Below, piece by piece: positions 1 to 7,320 of a DNA stretch of 64,000 bases. Under the pieces are notes generated by a model. It was not told the DNA's origin and searched no databases. It worked only from the letters and a program-made list of their open reading frames with translations. Each line of letters opens with the position of its first letter. The stretch's first letter is position 1. Source of the stretch: Parvibaculum sp035325945 (GTDB lineage Bacteria; Pseudomonadota; Alphaproteobacteria; Parvibaculales; Parvibaculaceae); contig NZ_DAOKYX010000001.1 of the NCBI RefSeq assembly GCF_035325945.1, positions 357,227 to 421,226 on the forward strand. Direction: 5' to 3'. Made by a program: the position numbers and the translations under genes.

Positions 1-1
1 G

Positions 2-883
2 GAGGAGCAGAAGAAGCGCTGGCTTCCCGGCATTCTCGACAGCACGGTCTTCTGGGCGCAGGGCTACTCCGAGCCGGGATCGGGCTCCGACCTCGCCTCG
101 CTCCAATGCGCCGCCGCGCGGGACGGCGACGAATATGTCGTCAACGGCACGAAGATCTGGACGAGCCTCGCGCAGCACGCGGACTGGATCTTCTGTCTCC
201 TGCGCACCGACAATTCCGGCAAGAAGCAGGAAGGCATCACCTTCCTCTGCATCGACATGGCCTCGCCCGGCATCACCGTGCGGCCGATCATCAGCATCGA
301 CGGCAAGCACTCGCTGAACAGCGTCAGTTTCGAGAATGTCCGTGTACCGGTCGAAAACCGCATTGGCGAGGAAGGCAAGGGCTGGACCTACGCCAACTAT
401 CTCCTCGGCCATGAGCGCACGTCCTATGCCCATGTCGCGGGCAAGCGGAAGCAGCTTGCGGATATTCGCGCGACGGCGGAGACGACAGATGCAGGAGGCC
501 TGCGGCTCATCGACGACGCAGCCTTCCGCGCGAAGCTCGCAAGCCTGGAGGCGCGGCTCGACGCGCTCGAACTCACCGTGCTGCGTGTGCTCGCAACCGT
601 CGCCGAAGGCGGGGCGCCGGGCAATGAAGCCTCGATCCTGAAAGTGATCGCGACCGAACTCGCGCAGGACATCACCGAACTCGGCATGGAAGCCCATGGC
701 CCCTATGCCATGCCTGCCTTTCCCGATTCGGTTGCGCCCGGATGGGCGGGCAACACGCCGCTCCCCGCCGATGCGGCACCGGCCGTCGCGCGCTATCTCG
801 GCGCGCGGGCGCAGTCGATCTATGGCGGCTCGAACGAGATCCAGAAGAACATTCTGGCAAAGCGCGTGCTCGGTCTGCCCTGA
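2..883 (+). CDS. Acyl-CoA dehydrogenase, C-terminal part (cut by window start)
   Basis: This is the 3' part of a flavin-dependent acyl-CoA dehydrogenase, which catalyses alpha,beta-dehydrogenation of an acyl-CoA in fatty-acid or related acyl catabolism. The reading frame is open from base 2. It contains the family signature YSEPGSGSDLAS followed by NGTKIWTS, which form the substrate/FAD-binding middle beta domain. The C-terminal helical domain ends in YGGSNEIQKNILAKRVLGLP, where the Gly-Gly-Ser-Asn-Glu-Ile segment is the typical FAD-contacting motif. The start lies outside the window, so the N-terminal domain is not seen. The exact chain-length specificity cannot be told. The next gene is 305 bases away behind its own riboswitch, so it is not co-transcribed in an obvious way. 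Confidence 0.93.
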   Translation, partial: EEQKKRWLPGILDSTVFWAQGYSEPGSGSDLASLQCAAARDGDEYVVNGTKIWTSLAQHADWIFCLLRTDNSGKKQEGITFLCIDMASPGITVRPIISIDGKHSLNSVSFENVRVPVENRIGEEGKGWTYANYLLGHERTSYAHVAGKRKQLADIRATAETTDAGGLRLIDDAAFRAKLASLEARLDALELTVLRVLATVAEGGAPGNEASILKVIATELAQDITELGMEAHGPYAMPAFPDSVAPGWAGNTPLPADAAPAVARYLGARAQSIYGGSNEIQKNILAKRVLGLP

Positions 884-949
884 GCTGGATGGCCCGATGA
901 GACCCGGCATGGCGGGGCAGCGAATGCCTTGCCACAAACTCTGCCGTCA

Positions 950-968
950 CCCCGGGCTCGTCCCGGGG
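950..968. repeat. Small dispersed GC hairpin (CCCCGGG-loop-CCCGGGG)
   Basis: A 7-bp perfect inverted repeat (950-956 with 962-968) lies downstream of the acyl-CoA dehydrogenase. A very similar hairpin with the same CCCGGGCT..GTCCCGGGG core sits at 54034-54053. Such elements are commonly scattered between genes in alphaproteobacteria. It lacks a T-tract, so it is not a convincing intrinsic terminator. Confidence 0.5.
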
Positions 969-1055
969 TCCAGCTATGGCGCCCGCCCGGCCGAGACTTC
1001 ATTTGACCCGCGGCGAGGCCCAGCCTAACGTCACCGCGTTACCGGTCGCACATAT

Positions 1056-1135
1056 CCTCCGCGCGACTGGCGATATGAGATGGGCAACCATCGGGGAGCG
1101 CGGAGACTGGATTTCGAGCCGATCGCCTGGGCAGC
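1056..1135 (+). promoter_or_regulatory. ZTP (pfl-type) riboswitch upstream of glyA
   Basis: The segment carries the conserved blocks of the ZTP/pfl riboswitch in the right order: ACTGGCG at 1066-1072, a short hairpin (GATGG 1079-1083 with CCATC 1088-1092), GGGGAGCG at 1093-1100, and GCCGATCGCCTGGGCA at 1118-1133. Helix P1 forms from CTCCGCG (1057-1063) and CGCGGAG (1099-1105). The GGCG of the first block can pair with CGCC of the last block as the known pseudoknot. ZTP riboswitches sense the folate-stress alarmone ZMP/ZTP and sit upstream of purine and one-carbon genes such as purH and glyA, which matches the serine hydroxymethyltransferase that follows. The assignment is by motif recognition, not by a covariance search. 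Confidence 0.9.
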
Positions 1136-1163
1136 ACTTGAGAATGCTGGCCGGGCGTTTTTT
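1125..1163 (+). terminator. Riboswitch-controlled intrinsic terminator
   Basis: GCCTGGGCAGCA (1125-1136) pairs with TGCTGGCCGGGC (1145-1156), giving a 12-bp stem with one mismatch and an 8-base loop, followed by six T residues at 1158-1163. Its 5' arm overlaps the last conserved block of the ZTP aptamer. Ligand binding should therefore prevent the terminator and switch on the downstream gene. Confidence 0.85.
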
Positions 1164-1187
1164 GTTTTGGCATCGAAAGGACGACAG

Positions 1188-2450
1188 ATGACCGACACCG
1201 CAGGCCGAACCCGCCTCGCCCAATCCGATCCAGACATATTCCTCGCGCTCAAGGGCGAGGAAGCGCGCCAGCGCGCCGGGCTCGAACTCATTCCATCTGA
1301 GAATTACGCCTTCCCCGAAGTGCTGACGCTGCTCGGCTCCGCCTTCACCAACAAATATGCCGAGGGCTATCCGGGCCGTCGCTACTATGGCGGGCAGGAA
1401 TATACCGACCGCATCGAGACGCTGGCGCGCGACCGCGCTAAGGCGCTATTCCGCGCCGAGCATGCGAATGTGCAGCCGCTGTCGGGCTCCCCCATGAATC
1501 AGGCGGTCTATCTCGGCCTTCTCGAGCCAGGCGAGACGATCCTCGCCATGGACCTCAGCCATGGCGGGCATCTCACCCATGGCGCGCCCGTCTCGCATAT
1601 GGGGCGGCTCTTCAACTTCGTGCGCTACAAGACCGATCCGGCGACGGGCGCGATCGACTTCGACGCGCTCCGAAAGGTGGCGCGCGAGACGAGGCCGAAG
1701 CTCGTCGTCTGCGGCTATTCCTCCTATCCGCGCGACTATGACTATGCCGACTTCAAGCGCGTGGCCGACGAGGTGGACGCGCTCACCATGGCCGATGTGA
1801 GCCATATCGGCGGGCTCATCGCCGCCAATGTCATGCGCAATCCGCTCGATGCCGGCTTCGACATCATGACGACGACGACGCACAAATCGCTGCGGGGTCC
1901 GCGCGGCGGGCTCATCCTCTGCAAGGAGCGCTTCGCGAAGAAGATCGACGCCTCGGTCTTCCCGGGGCTTCAGGGCGGGCCGCACATGAACCAGGTCGCG
2001 GCGGCGGCGACGACCTTCCGCCTCGCCGCCATGCCCGCCTTTCAGGACTATGCCAGGGCCGTGCTCGCCAATGCGAAGGCGCTCGCCGCGGCGCTCGTGA
2101 AACGACAGACGAAACTCGTCACCGGCGGCACCGACAATCACCTCATGGTCATCGACACGGTGGCAAGTTTCGGCATCAACGGCGCCGAGGCGCAGGAGGC
2201 GCTCGACCGCGTGGGCCTCACCACCAACAAGCAGGTGATCCCCGACGACCCCAATCCGCCGATGCGGCCTTCCGGCCTTCGCCTCGGCACGCCGGCCGCG
2301 ACGGCGCGCGGAATGGGCGCGGATGAGATGGAGGAGATCGCCGCGATCATCGCGGGCACGCTCGCCGCAAGGGGCGACAGCGCGGCGGAGGCAGACTTCG
2401 CGAGCCGCACCCGCGCACTCACCGCGCGCTTCCCCGTGCCGGGTTTCTGA
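1188..2450 (+). CDS. glyA: Serine hydroxymethyltransferase (divergent paralogue)
   Basis: This 420-aa PLP enzyme interconverts serine and glycine with transfer of a one-carbon unit to tetrahydrofolate. Family motifs are clear: SENY near the N-terminus, GYPGRRYYGGQEY, LSHGGHLTHG, the PLP-lysine segment TTTTHKSLRGPRGG, GGTDNHL and GLRLGTPA. Some blocks differ from the usual GlyA: VQPLSGSPMNQAV instead of VQPHSGxQAN, and ADVSHIGGL instead of VDMAHxAGL. This suggests a second, divergent SHMT rather than the housekeeping copy. The ATG at 1188 follows AAAGGA. An upstream in-frame ATG at 1080 lies inside the riboswitch and is rejected. Expression is likely controlled by the ZTP riboswitch and terminator just upstream. 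Confidence 0.93.
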   Translation: MTDTAGRTRLAQSDPDIFLALKGEEARQRAGLELIPSENYAFPEVLTLLGSAFTNKYAEGYPGRRYYGGQEYTDRIETLARDRAKALFRAEHANVQPLSGSPMNQAVYLGLLEPGETILAMDLSHGGHLTHGAPVSHMGRLFNFVRYKTDPATGAIDFDALRKVARETRPKLVVCGYSSYPRDYDYADFKRVADEVDALTMADVSHIGGLIAANVMRNPLDAGFDIMTTTTHKSLRGPRGGLILCKERFAKKIDASVFPGLQGGPHMNQVAAAATTFRLAAMPAFQDYARAVLANAKALAAALVKRQTKLVTGGTDNHLMVIDTVASFGINGAEAQEALDRVGLTTNKQVIPDDPNPPMRPSGLRLGTPAATARGMGADEMEEIAAIIAGTLAARGDSAAEADFASRTRALTARFPVPGF

Positions 2451-2498
2451 TCCCGCACCGTTCAAACCGGCTCCTCGCCCATTCGGGTGCGGGGCCGG

Positions 2499-3122
2499 TC
2501 AGCCTTGCGCCTGAAGGAGGCTTTCGAGTTCGCGGCGCATCAGCGCGCGATATTCCTTCATGAGCCGGTCGCCTTCCTTTCGGTCGACGGCGATGGCGAG
2601 ACGGACGGCAGCGCCCGTGAGCTGCATGAGGAGGAAGGACGCCGCCTCGAGCCGCGCCTGATCGCGCCTCGCCACCAGATGCTTCAACGCAGCGAAAAAG
2701 ATACGCGCATTCTCGCGGCTGTCCTCGATGTCGAGCTCCTGAAGCGCCTTGTCCGACTGCGTGCCCGACCAGATGTCGCGCACAACCGGCTCTTCGAGGA
2801 AAAGCCGGTAATAATCCGTGAGCGATGCGTCGACACGCGCAATCGCGTCTTCCGCCGAGCGGATTTCGGCAAAGCCCGCGACGAGCCCCTGCCGCACGCG
2901 CTCCATGACGCGGATCGCGAGCGTCCGCAGGATCGCCGCCTTGTCCGGAAAATACTGATAGAGCGAGCCTATCGGCACGCCCGCGCGCTCGGCGATCTCC
3001 GACATGCGCATGGGCTCGCTGCCCGTTTCCGAGACGATGTCCGTCGCCGCCGCGAGGATGCGTTCCACCCTTTCGCGGGCGCGGGCCTGTGTGGGCTTCC
3101 GGCGAGCCGTCTCGACCGTCAT
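2499..3122 (-). CDS. TetR-family transcriptional regulator
   Basis: A 207-aa repressor-type protein. The N-terminal helix-turn-helix is plain (RMSEIAERAGVPIGSLYQYF, about residues 39-58), followed by the typical DKAAIL segment and a variable helical ligand-binding domain with no recognisable ligand specificity. It is divergently transcribed from the flavin monooxygenase/SDR pair, and the 85-base gap holds strong inverted repeats, so it probably represses itself and those two genes. A frame extending upstream to 3347 crosses the operator region and part of the monooxygenase gene; the ATG at 3122 gives a normal TetR N-terminus. Confidence 0.9.
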   Translation of the reverse strand: MTVETARRKPTQARARERVERILAAATDIVSETGSEPMRMSEIAERAGVPIGSLYQYFPDKAAILRTLAIRVMERVRQGLVAGFAEIRSAEDAIARVDASLTDYYRLFLEEPVVRDIWSGTQSDKALQELDIEDSRENARIFFAALKHLVARRDQARLEAASFLLMQLTGAAVRLAIAVDRKEGDRLMKEYRALMRRELESLLQAQG

Positions 3123-3145
3123 CTCGAATCCTCTTGCGCCGATGG

Positions 3146-3190
3146 AATGTGAGGGATTATCATTTTCATAATATGAGGATTCCTCACATT
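3146..3190. promoter_or_regulatory. Candidate TetR operator in divergent promoter
   Basis: The TetR/monooxygenase gap contains an outer inverted repeat AATGTGAGG (3146-3154) and CCTCACATT (3182-3190). It also holds two in-phase copies of a 13-base palindrome-like site, TGAGGGATTATCA (3150-3162) and TGAGGATTCCTCA (3174-3186), spaced 24 bases apart. AT-rich CATAATAT between them resembles a -10 box. This arrangement fits a TetR dimer-pair operator covering the promoter. Confidence 0.7.
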
Positions 3191-3207
3191 TTGCAAGGAG
3201 CCGATCG

Positions 3208-4557
3208 ATGGCCGAAGCGGGGCGTGTCTGTGTAGTGGGCGGGGGGCCGGCGGGGCTGGCGCTGGCGCGGAGTTTTCTCGCCCTCGGCATTCCGTTCGAT
3301 GTCCATGAGCGGCACGCCGATGTGGGCGGATTGTGGGACCCGTCCAATCCGGGCTCGCCCGTCTACAATTCCGCGCATTTCATCTCGTCGAAGACGCAGT
3401 CGCATTATCACGACTTCGACATGCCGGAGGACTATCCGGACTATCCGTCCAACCGGCAGATTCTCGCCTATATGCACGCCTTCGCCGATGCCTATGGCCT
3501 TCGGCCGCATATCCGCTTCAACACGGAGGTGAAGGAGGCGCGCCGCGAGAAGACGGGATGGCAAGTCACGCTCTCGACCGGCGAGACGAAGCATTACGCC
3601 TCGCTCGTCTGCGCCAACGGCACCAACTGGCACGCCGCCATGCCCAAATATCCGGGCCTCTATACGGGCGAGATGCGCCACGCGCAGACCTACCGCTCGA
3701 TGGACGAGTTCAAGGGCAAGCGCGTGCTCGTGATCGGCGCAGGCAATTCGGGCTGCGACATCGCCTGCGACGCGGCGCAGAGCGCGGACAAGGCCTTCAT
3801 CAGCATGAGGCGCGGCTATCATTTCATCCCGAAGCATATATTCGGCATTCCGGCCGATGCCTTCGCCGCATCCGGCCCGCAGCTTCCGATGTGGCTCGAA
3901 CAGCGCGTCTTCGGCGTGATGCTGCGCGTCCTCAATGGCGATCTCACGCGCCTCGGCCTCAAGAAGCCCGATCATCGCGTCTTCGAGACGCATCCGATCG
4001 TCAACACACAGCTTCTGCACTTCCTCGCCCATGGCGACATCAAGGCGAAACCCGATGTCGCACGCTTCGAGGGCAAGACCGTGCATTTCACCGATGGAAG
4101 CTCGGAGGAAGTCAACCTCGTGCTCTGCGCGACGGGCTACCAGTGGAAGGTACCTTATCTCTCGCCCGACGCCTTCGTCTGGAAGCACGGGCGGCCGGAC
4201 CTCTACATGAACCTCTTCAGCCGCGAGGATGGCGCGCTCTACGCGCTCGGCTTCATGGAGACGAATGGCGGGGCCTACAAACTCTTCGACGAGATGGCCG
4301 ACCTCATCGCGCGTACGATCCGCGCCCGGGCAAATGGCGGCGCGGAAGCCGATCGCATCGACAAGCTCATCGCGAACGACCGGCCCGATCTCAGCGGCGG
4401 CATCCGCTTTGTCGGCTCCTCGCGGCACGCGACCTATGTGGAGATCAATGCCTATCGCAAGCAGATGAAGCGCCTGCGCAGGCGTCTCGGCTGGCCCGCT
4501 CTCGCCGATGGCTGCTTCGAGCGCCTTCGCGCCGCGTCCGCCAGAGAGGCCGCATGA
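3208..4557 (+). CDS. Flavin-containing monooxygenase
   Basis: A 449-aa NADPH- and FAD-dependent monooxygenase. It has the FAD Rossmann motif VGGGPAG at residues 10-16 and the NADP motif GAGNSG at 177-182. Between them lies YTGEMRHAQTYR (about 152-163), matching the FMO fingerprint FxGxxxHxxxY. Class B monooxygenases of this type oxygenate nitrogen or sulfur atoms or act as Baeyer-Villiger enzymes; the substrate cannot be deduced. It starts at the ATG at 3208 behind AAGGAG. Its TGA overlaps the start of the following SDR (ATGA), so the two genes are translationally coupled and probably act on the same substrate, under the divergent TetR regulator. Confidence 0.92.
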   Translation: MAEAGRVCVVGGGPAGLALARSFLALGIPFDVHERHADVGGLWDPSNPGSPVYNSAHFISSKTQSHYHDFDMPEDYPDYPSNRQILAYMHAFADAYGLRPHIRFNTEVKEARREKTGWQVTLSTGETKHYASLVCANGTNWHAAMPKYPGLYTGEMRHAQTYRSMDEFKGKRVLVIGAGNSGCDIACDAAQSADKAFISMRRGYHFIPKHIFGIPADAFAASGPQLPMWLEQRVFGVMLRVLNGDLTRLGLKKPDHRVFETHPIVNTQLLHFLAHGDIKAKPDVARFEGKTVHFTDGSSEEVNLVLCATGYQWKVPYLSPDAFVWKHGRPDLYMNLFSREDGALYALGFMETNGGAYKLFDEMADLIARTIRARANGGAEADRIDKLIANDRPDLSGGIRFVGSSRHATYVEINAYRKQMKRLRRRLGWPALADGCFERLRAASAREAA

Positions 4558-5372
4558 TGAAGAAGGCTTTCATCACGGGCGGCGGCGGCGCCATCGCCGG
4601 GGAAATAGCGCTTCGTCTCGACAAGCGCGGCTATGGCCTCATCCTCGCCGATATCGACGAGGCGCGCATGGGCGCGGTGGCAAAGCGCCTCTCCCGCCCC
4701 GCGCTCGCCCTCCGCGCCGATCTTTCGACAACCGAAGGCATCGCTGCGCTCGCCGCCGCCATCGAGACGGAACATTCCGACCTCGACCTCCTCGTCAACA
4801 ATGCGGGCTTCATCGAGCCCGGCGATGCCGACCGGCTGGCGCCAGATGTGCTCGACCGGCACATCTTCATCAACCTCATCGCCCCCATGCAGCTCACAAG
4901 CGCGGCGGCGCGGGTCATGCGCCCGCGCGGATCGGGCGACATAGTTTCCATCGTCTCCATGGGCGGGATCATGGCGCTCAAGGGAAGTGCCGCCTATGCC
5001 GCGTCGAAATTCGGCCTTCGCGGCTTCCTCACCTCGGTGCGGGCGGAACTCGCCGGCGATGGCGTGCGCGTGATGGGCGTCTTTCCAAGCGGCGTCGATA
5101 CGCCGATGCTTCGCTACGAAGCGACGCATGGCGGCTCGCCGCTCAATTTCATGGGCAAGGTGCTCACCGCCGCCGAAGTCGCGGACGCCTGCATGGCGGC
5201 GCTCGACAGCGGACGCCTCGAAACCTATGTGCCTTACAGCGACAGCGTGATGGCGCGGGTGATGGCGGCCATTCCCTGGGCGATCGAGAAAGTGCTGCCG
5301 CGCTTCGAGGCTTCGGGCGAGAAGGGCCGGATCAAGTTCCTCGCCGAACGCAATCTCACGATCGAGCGCTGA
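4554..5372 (+). CDS. Short-chain dehydrogenase/reductase
   Basis: A 272-aa NAD(P)-dependent SDR. It shows the cofactor glycine motif TGGGGAIAG near residue 9, the NNAG motif (LLVNNAG), the catalytic serine in SIVSMGG and the YAASK catalytic tyrosine/lysine. It overlaps the flavin monooxygenase by four bases (ATGA). Together they probably oxygenate and then oxidise or reduce the same compound. Two adjacent ATGs (4554 and 4557) are possible starts. Confidence 0.9.
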   Translation: MMKKAFITGGGGAIAGEIALRLDKRGYGLILADIDEARMGAVAKRLSRPALALRADLSTTEGIAALAAAIETEHSDLDLLVNNAGFIEPGDADRLAPDVLDRHIFINLIAPMQLTSAAARVMRPRGSGDIVSIVSMGGIMALKGSAAYAASKFGLRGFLTSVRAELAGDGVRVMGVFPSGVDTPMLRYEATHGGSPLNFMGKVLTAAEVADACMAALDSGRLETYVPYSDSVMARVMAAIPWAIEKVLPRFEASGEKGRIKFLAERNLTIER

Positions 5373-5375
5373 CGC

Positions 5376-6146
5376 TCAGGCGACAAGGAGACTGAGGCCC
5401 CGCCAGAGCAACACCGCGCCGATGGCAAGCGTGATGCGCTGGCTCCAGACGCGAAAATTGCTGTCGGTCATGCGGTCGAGCACTTTCTTGCCCGCCGTCG
5501 TGCCCGCCATGGAAAGCGGAATGACAGCGAGGAAGATCCACCAGGGCAGAACGGCGGCCGGGCCCGCGCCCGCCGTCTCATCCGCCGCCACGCGCAGGAT
5601 CAGACCAAAATAGACGAGCTTCAGGATATGGCTCAGCGTCTGCGTCACCGCCTTGGTTGCGACGACCTGATGGCGCGTGAGCGAGGTGCGGACAAAGAAC
5701 ACATCGAGCAACGCGCCCGCCACTCCCGCCGACAGGTTGAGAAGCGTGACGAGAAAGCCGCAGATCTCGGCAGCGCCGCGCTTCGTCACATCGAGCGCCC
5801 AGCGCTGCGGCACGGCGGCGGCGGCGAACGGCACCAGACCGAGAAGGAGATACATCGTCACCTTGTCCGGCACATAGGCAATCGCGGTCAGCAGCGCGAG
5901 GCCGAGCATAGAGCCGATGATGTAACGGCCGAAGATGCGCCAGTCGATGTCAGCCCGGTTGAGCACGGCGCGATAGCCATTGGCGGCGGCCTGCGTCGCG
6001 CCATGCAGCATCATGGCCGCGCTCACCGGCAGCACCCAGGCCAGAAAGCCCATCAGGATCATGCCGCCCGACATGCCGAAGATGCCGGAAATGGCCGAAG
6101 TGAGAAAAACGACGGCGCCGATGGCGGCGGCAAGCAGAGGTGTCAT
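5376..6146 (-). CDS. TSUP-family (TauE/SafE) membrane transporter
   Basis: A 256-aa integral membrane protein with about eight hydrophobic segments and the family's glycine-rich first helix (SAISGIFGMSGGMILMG). Members export sulfite, sulfoacetate or other small organosulfur or carboxylate anions; the substrate here is unknown. The second half repeats the fold (KAVTQTLSHILKLVYFG). The ATG at 6146 has GGAG nine bases upstream and is preferred over the ATG at 6155, which sits directly on that GGAG. It is convergent with the SDR, three bases apart. The upstream gap has AT-rich inverted and direct repeats that may be an operator. Confidence 0.87.
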   Translation of the reverse strand: MTPLLAAAIGAVVFLTSAISGIFGMSGGMILMGFLAWVLPVSAAMMLHGATQAAANGYRAVLNRADIDWRIFGRYIIGSMLGLALLTAIAYVPDKVTMYLLLGLVPFAAAAVPQRWALDVTKRGAAEICGFLVTLLNLSAGVAGALLDVFFVRTSLTRHQVVATKAVTQTLSHILKLVYFGLILRVAADETAGAGPAAVLPWWIFLAVIPLSMAGTTAGKKVLDRMTDSNFRVWSQRITLAIGAVLLWRGLSLLVA

Positions 6147-6190
6147 GAGAGGCATCTCCGGCCAGAGGAGCCAATGAGGGCATTTACTTC

Positions 6191-6272
6191 ATTGACATAT
6201 ATCTGCGCCCGAACGGCTTACCGATCAATAACCTATTGATTTTATTAATGTCATTTATTGACAGCCTGCGCC
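6191..6272 (-). promoter_or_regulatory. AT-rich repeats in the TSUP transporter promoter
   Basis: The 211-base gap between the transporter and hisG holds a 17-base palindrome, ATCAATA-ACC-TATTGAT, at 6224-6240. Flanking it are two direct copies of ATTGACA...CTGCGCC, at 6191-6209 and 6257-6272. The block is markedly AT-rich against its surroundings and lies upstream of the transporter only, so it probably contains that promoter and an operator. No regulator gene is adjacent. Confidence 0.5.
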
Positions 6273-6357
6273 TAACCCAATCTGTCCGATTGTGATGATT
6301 GTAAAATAATCAGGCGCGGTTCCACGCCGGACTTGTCGCGCCAATGGGCCGGGACTT

Positions 6358-7320
6358 CTAGAGCCCCAGGCGCGCCTCGAGCCGGGGCAGAAGATCGCTC
6401 CTTGCACGGAATATATATTCGGCCGCCGACACGGTGACGGTGCCGCAGCCAAGCTCGCGCAGCTTCGTCGCGACGGCGTGAATGTGCTCGCGCGGACAGA
6501 GAACGGAATTCTCCTTTCCGCCATCCAGACAGCCGAAATCGCGTCCGAGCGTGGCGAGCGCCGATGCCGCGTCGGAGAGGCCGCCGCCCGCCGTCACGAC
6601 GGCATGGCTGTCGGCGAAGCGCTTGGCGTCGATCCGGTCGAGCATGGCGCTTGCGGCGGCGAGCGCGCGCGCGCCCCAATCCGCACGAAGGCTTGCCACG
6701 AGGTTCGCCTGGCTCTTCAGCATCACGCCATCGTCGAGAACCTTGAGATTGTTCGCGGCGAGCGTCGAGCCCGTCGTCGTGATGTCGACGATCGCTTCGG
6801 CCGTTCCGGCCGCGGGCGCGCCTTCGGTCGCGCCGCTGCTTTCGACGATGCGGTAATCGACAAGCCCATGCGCGGCGAAGAATTCGCGCGTGAGATTGAG
6901 ATATTTGGTGGCGATGCGGAGCCTGCGGCCGTGCCTGCGATGAAAGGCGAGCGCCACATCGTCGAGATCGGCCATGGTGGAAACGTCGATCCAGCTCTGC
7001 GGCACGGCGACGACGACATCGGCATGGCCGAAGCCGAGCGGCAGCAGAAGCTCGACGGAATTGTCGGCATCGGCGAGCTGTTCGCGGATGAGGTCTTCGC
7101 CCGTTACGCCGAAATGGATGGAGCCGTCTTCGAGGCGGCTTGCGATCTCGGACGCGGACAGAAAGGCGACGGCCACGTCCTTCACGCCGGAGATGCGGCC
7201 CACATATTCGCGCCCGCCGCCCGCCTGCTTCACGGCAAGCCCCGCACGGGCGAAAAAGGCGTTGGCGTTCTCCTGCAGGCGGCCCTTGGAGGGAATGCCG
7301 ATGATCAATGCGTCGCCCAT
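6358..7320 (-). CDS. hisG: ATP phosphoribosyltransferase HisG
   Basis: A 320-aa enzyme for the first step of histidine biosynthesis, joining ATP and PRPP. The start IGIPSKGRLQ and the PRPP-binding loop VDITTTGSTLAANNL are diagnostic. At 320 residues it is much longer than the roughly 210-230-aa short HisG forms that usually partner HisZ. The extra C-terminal segment (ENSVLCPREHIHAVATKLRELG onward) resembles the regulatory tail of long forms. Other alphaproteobacteria are known to pair a long HisG with HisZ. Its start overlaps the hisZ stop (TGATG), so the two are translationally coupled. Confidence 0.93.
   Translation of the reverse strand: MGDALIIGIPSKGRLQENANAFFARAGLAVKQAGGGREYVGRISGVKDVAVAFLSASEIASRLEDGSIHFGVTGEDLIREQLADADNSVELLLPLGFGHADVVVAVPQSWIDVSTMADLDDVALAFHRRHGRRLRIATKYLNLTREFFAAHGLVDYRIVESSGATEGAPAAGTAEAIVDITTTGSTLAANNLKVLDDGVMLKSQANLVASLRADWGARALAAASAMLDRIDAKRFADSHAVVTAGGGLSDAASALATLGRDFGCLDGGKENSVLCPREHIHAVATKLRELGCGTVTVSAAEYIFRARSDLLPRLEARLGL

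Noticed and set aside
1080..1187. Upstream in-frame ATG extending the serine hydroxymethyltransferase
   Set aside because: It lies inside the ZTP riboswitch; a good ribosome site precedes the ATG at 1188.
3184..4428. Antisense frame opposite the flavin monooxygenase
   Set aside because: It overlaps the operator and a clear FMO gene; low-complexity composition and no domains.
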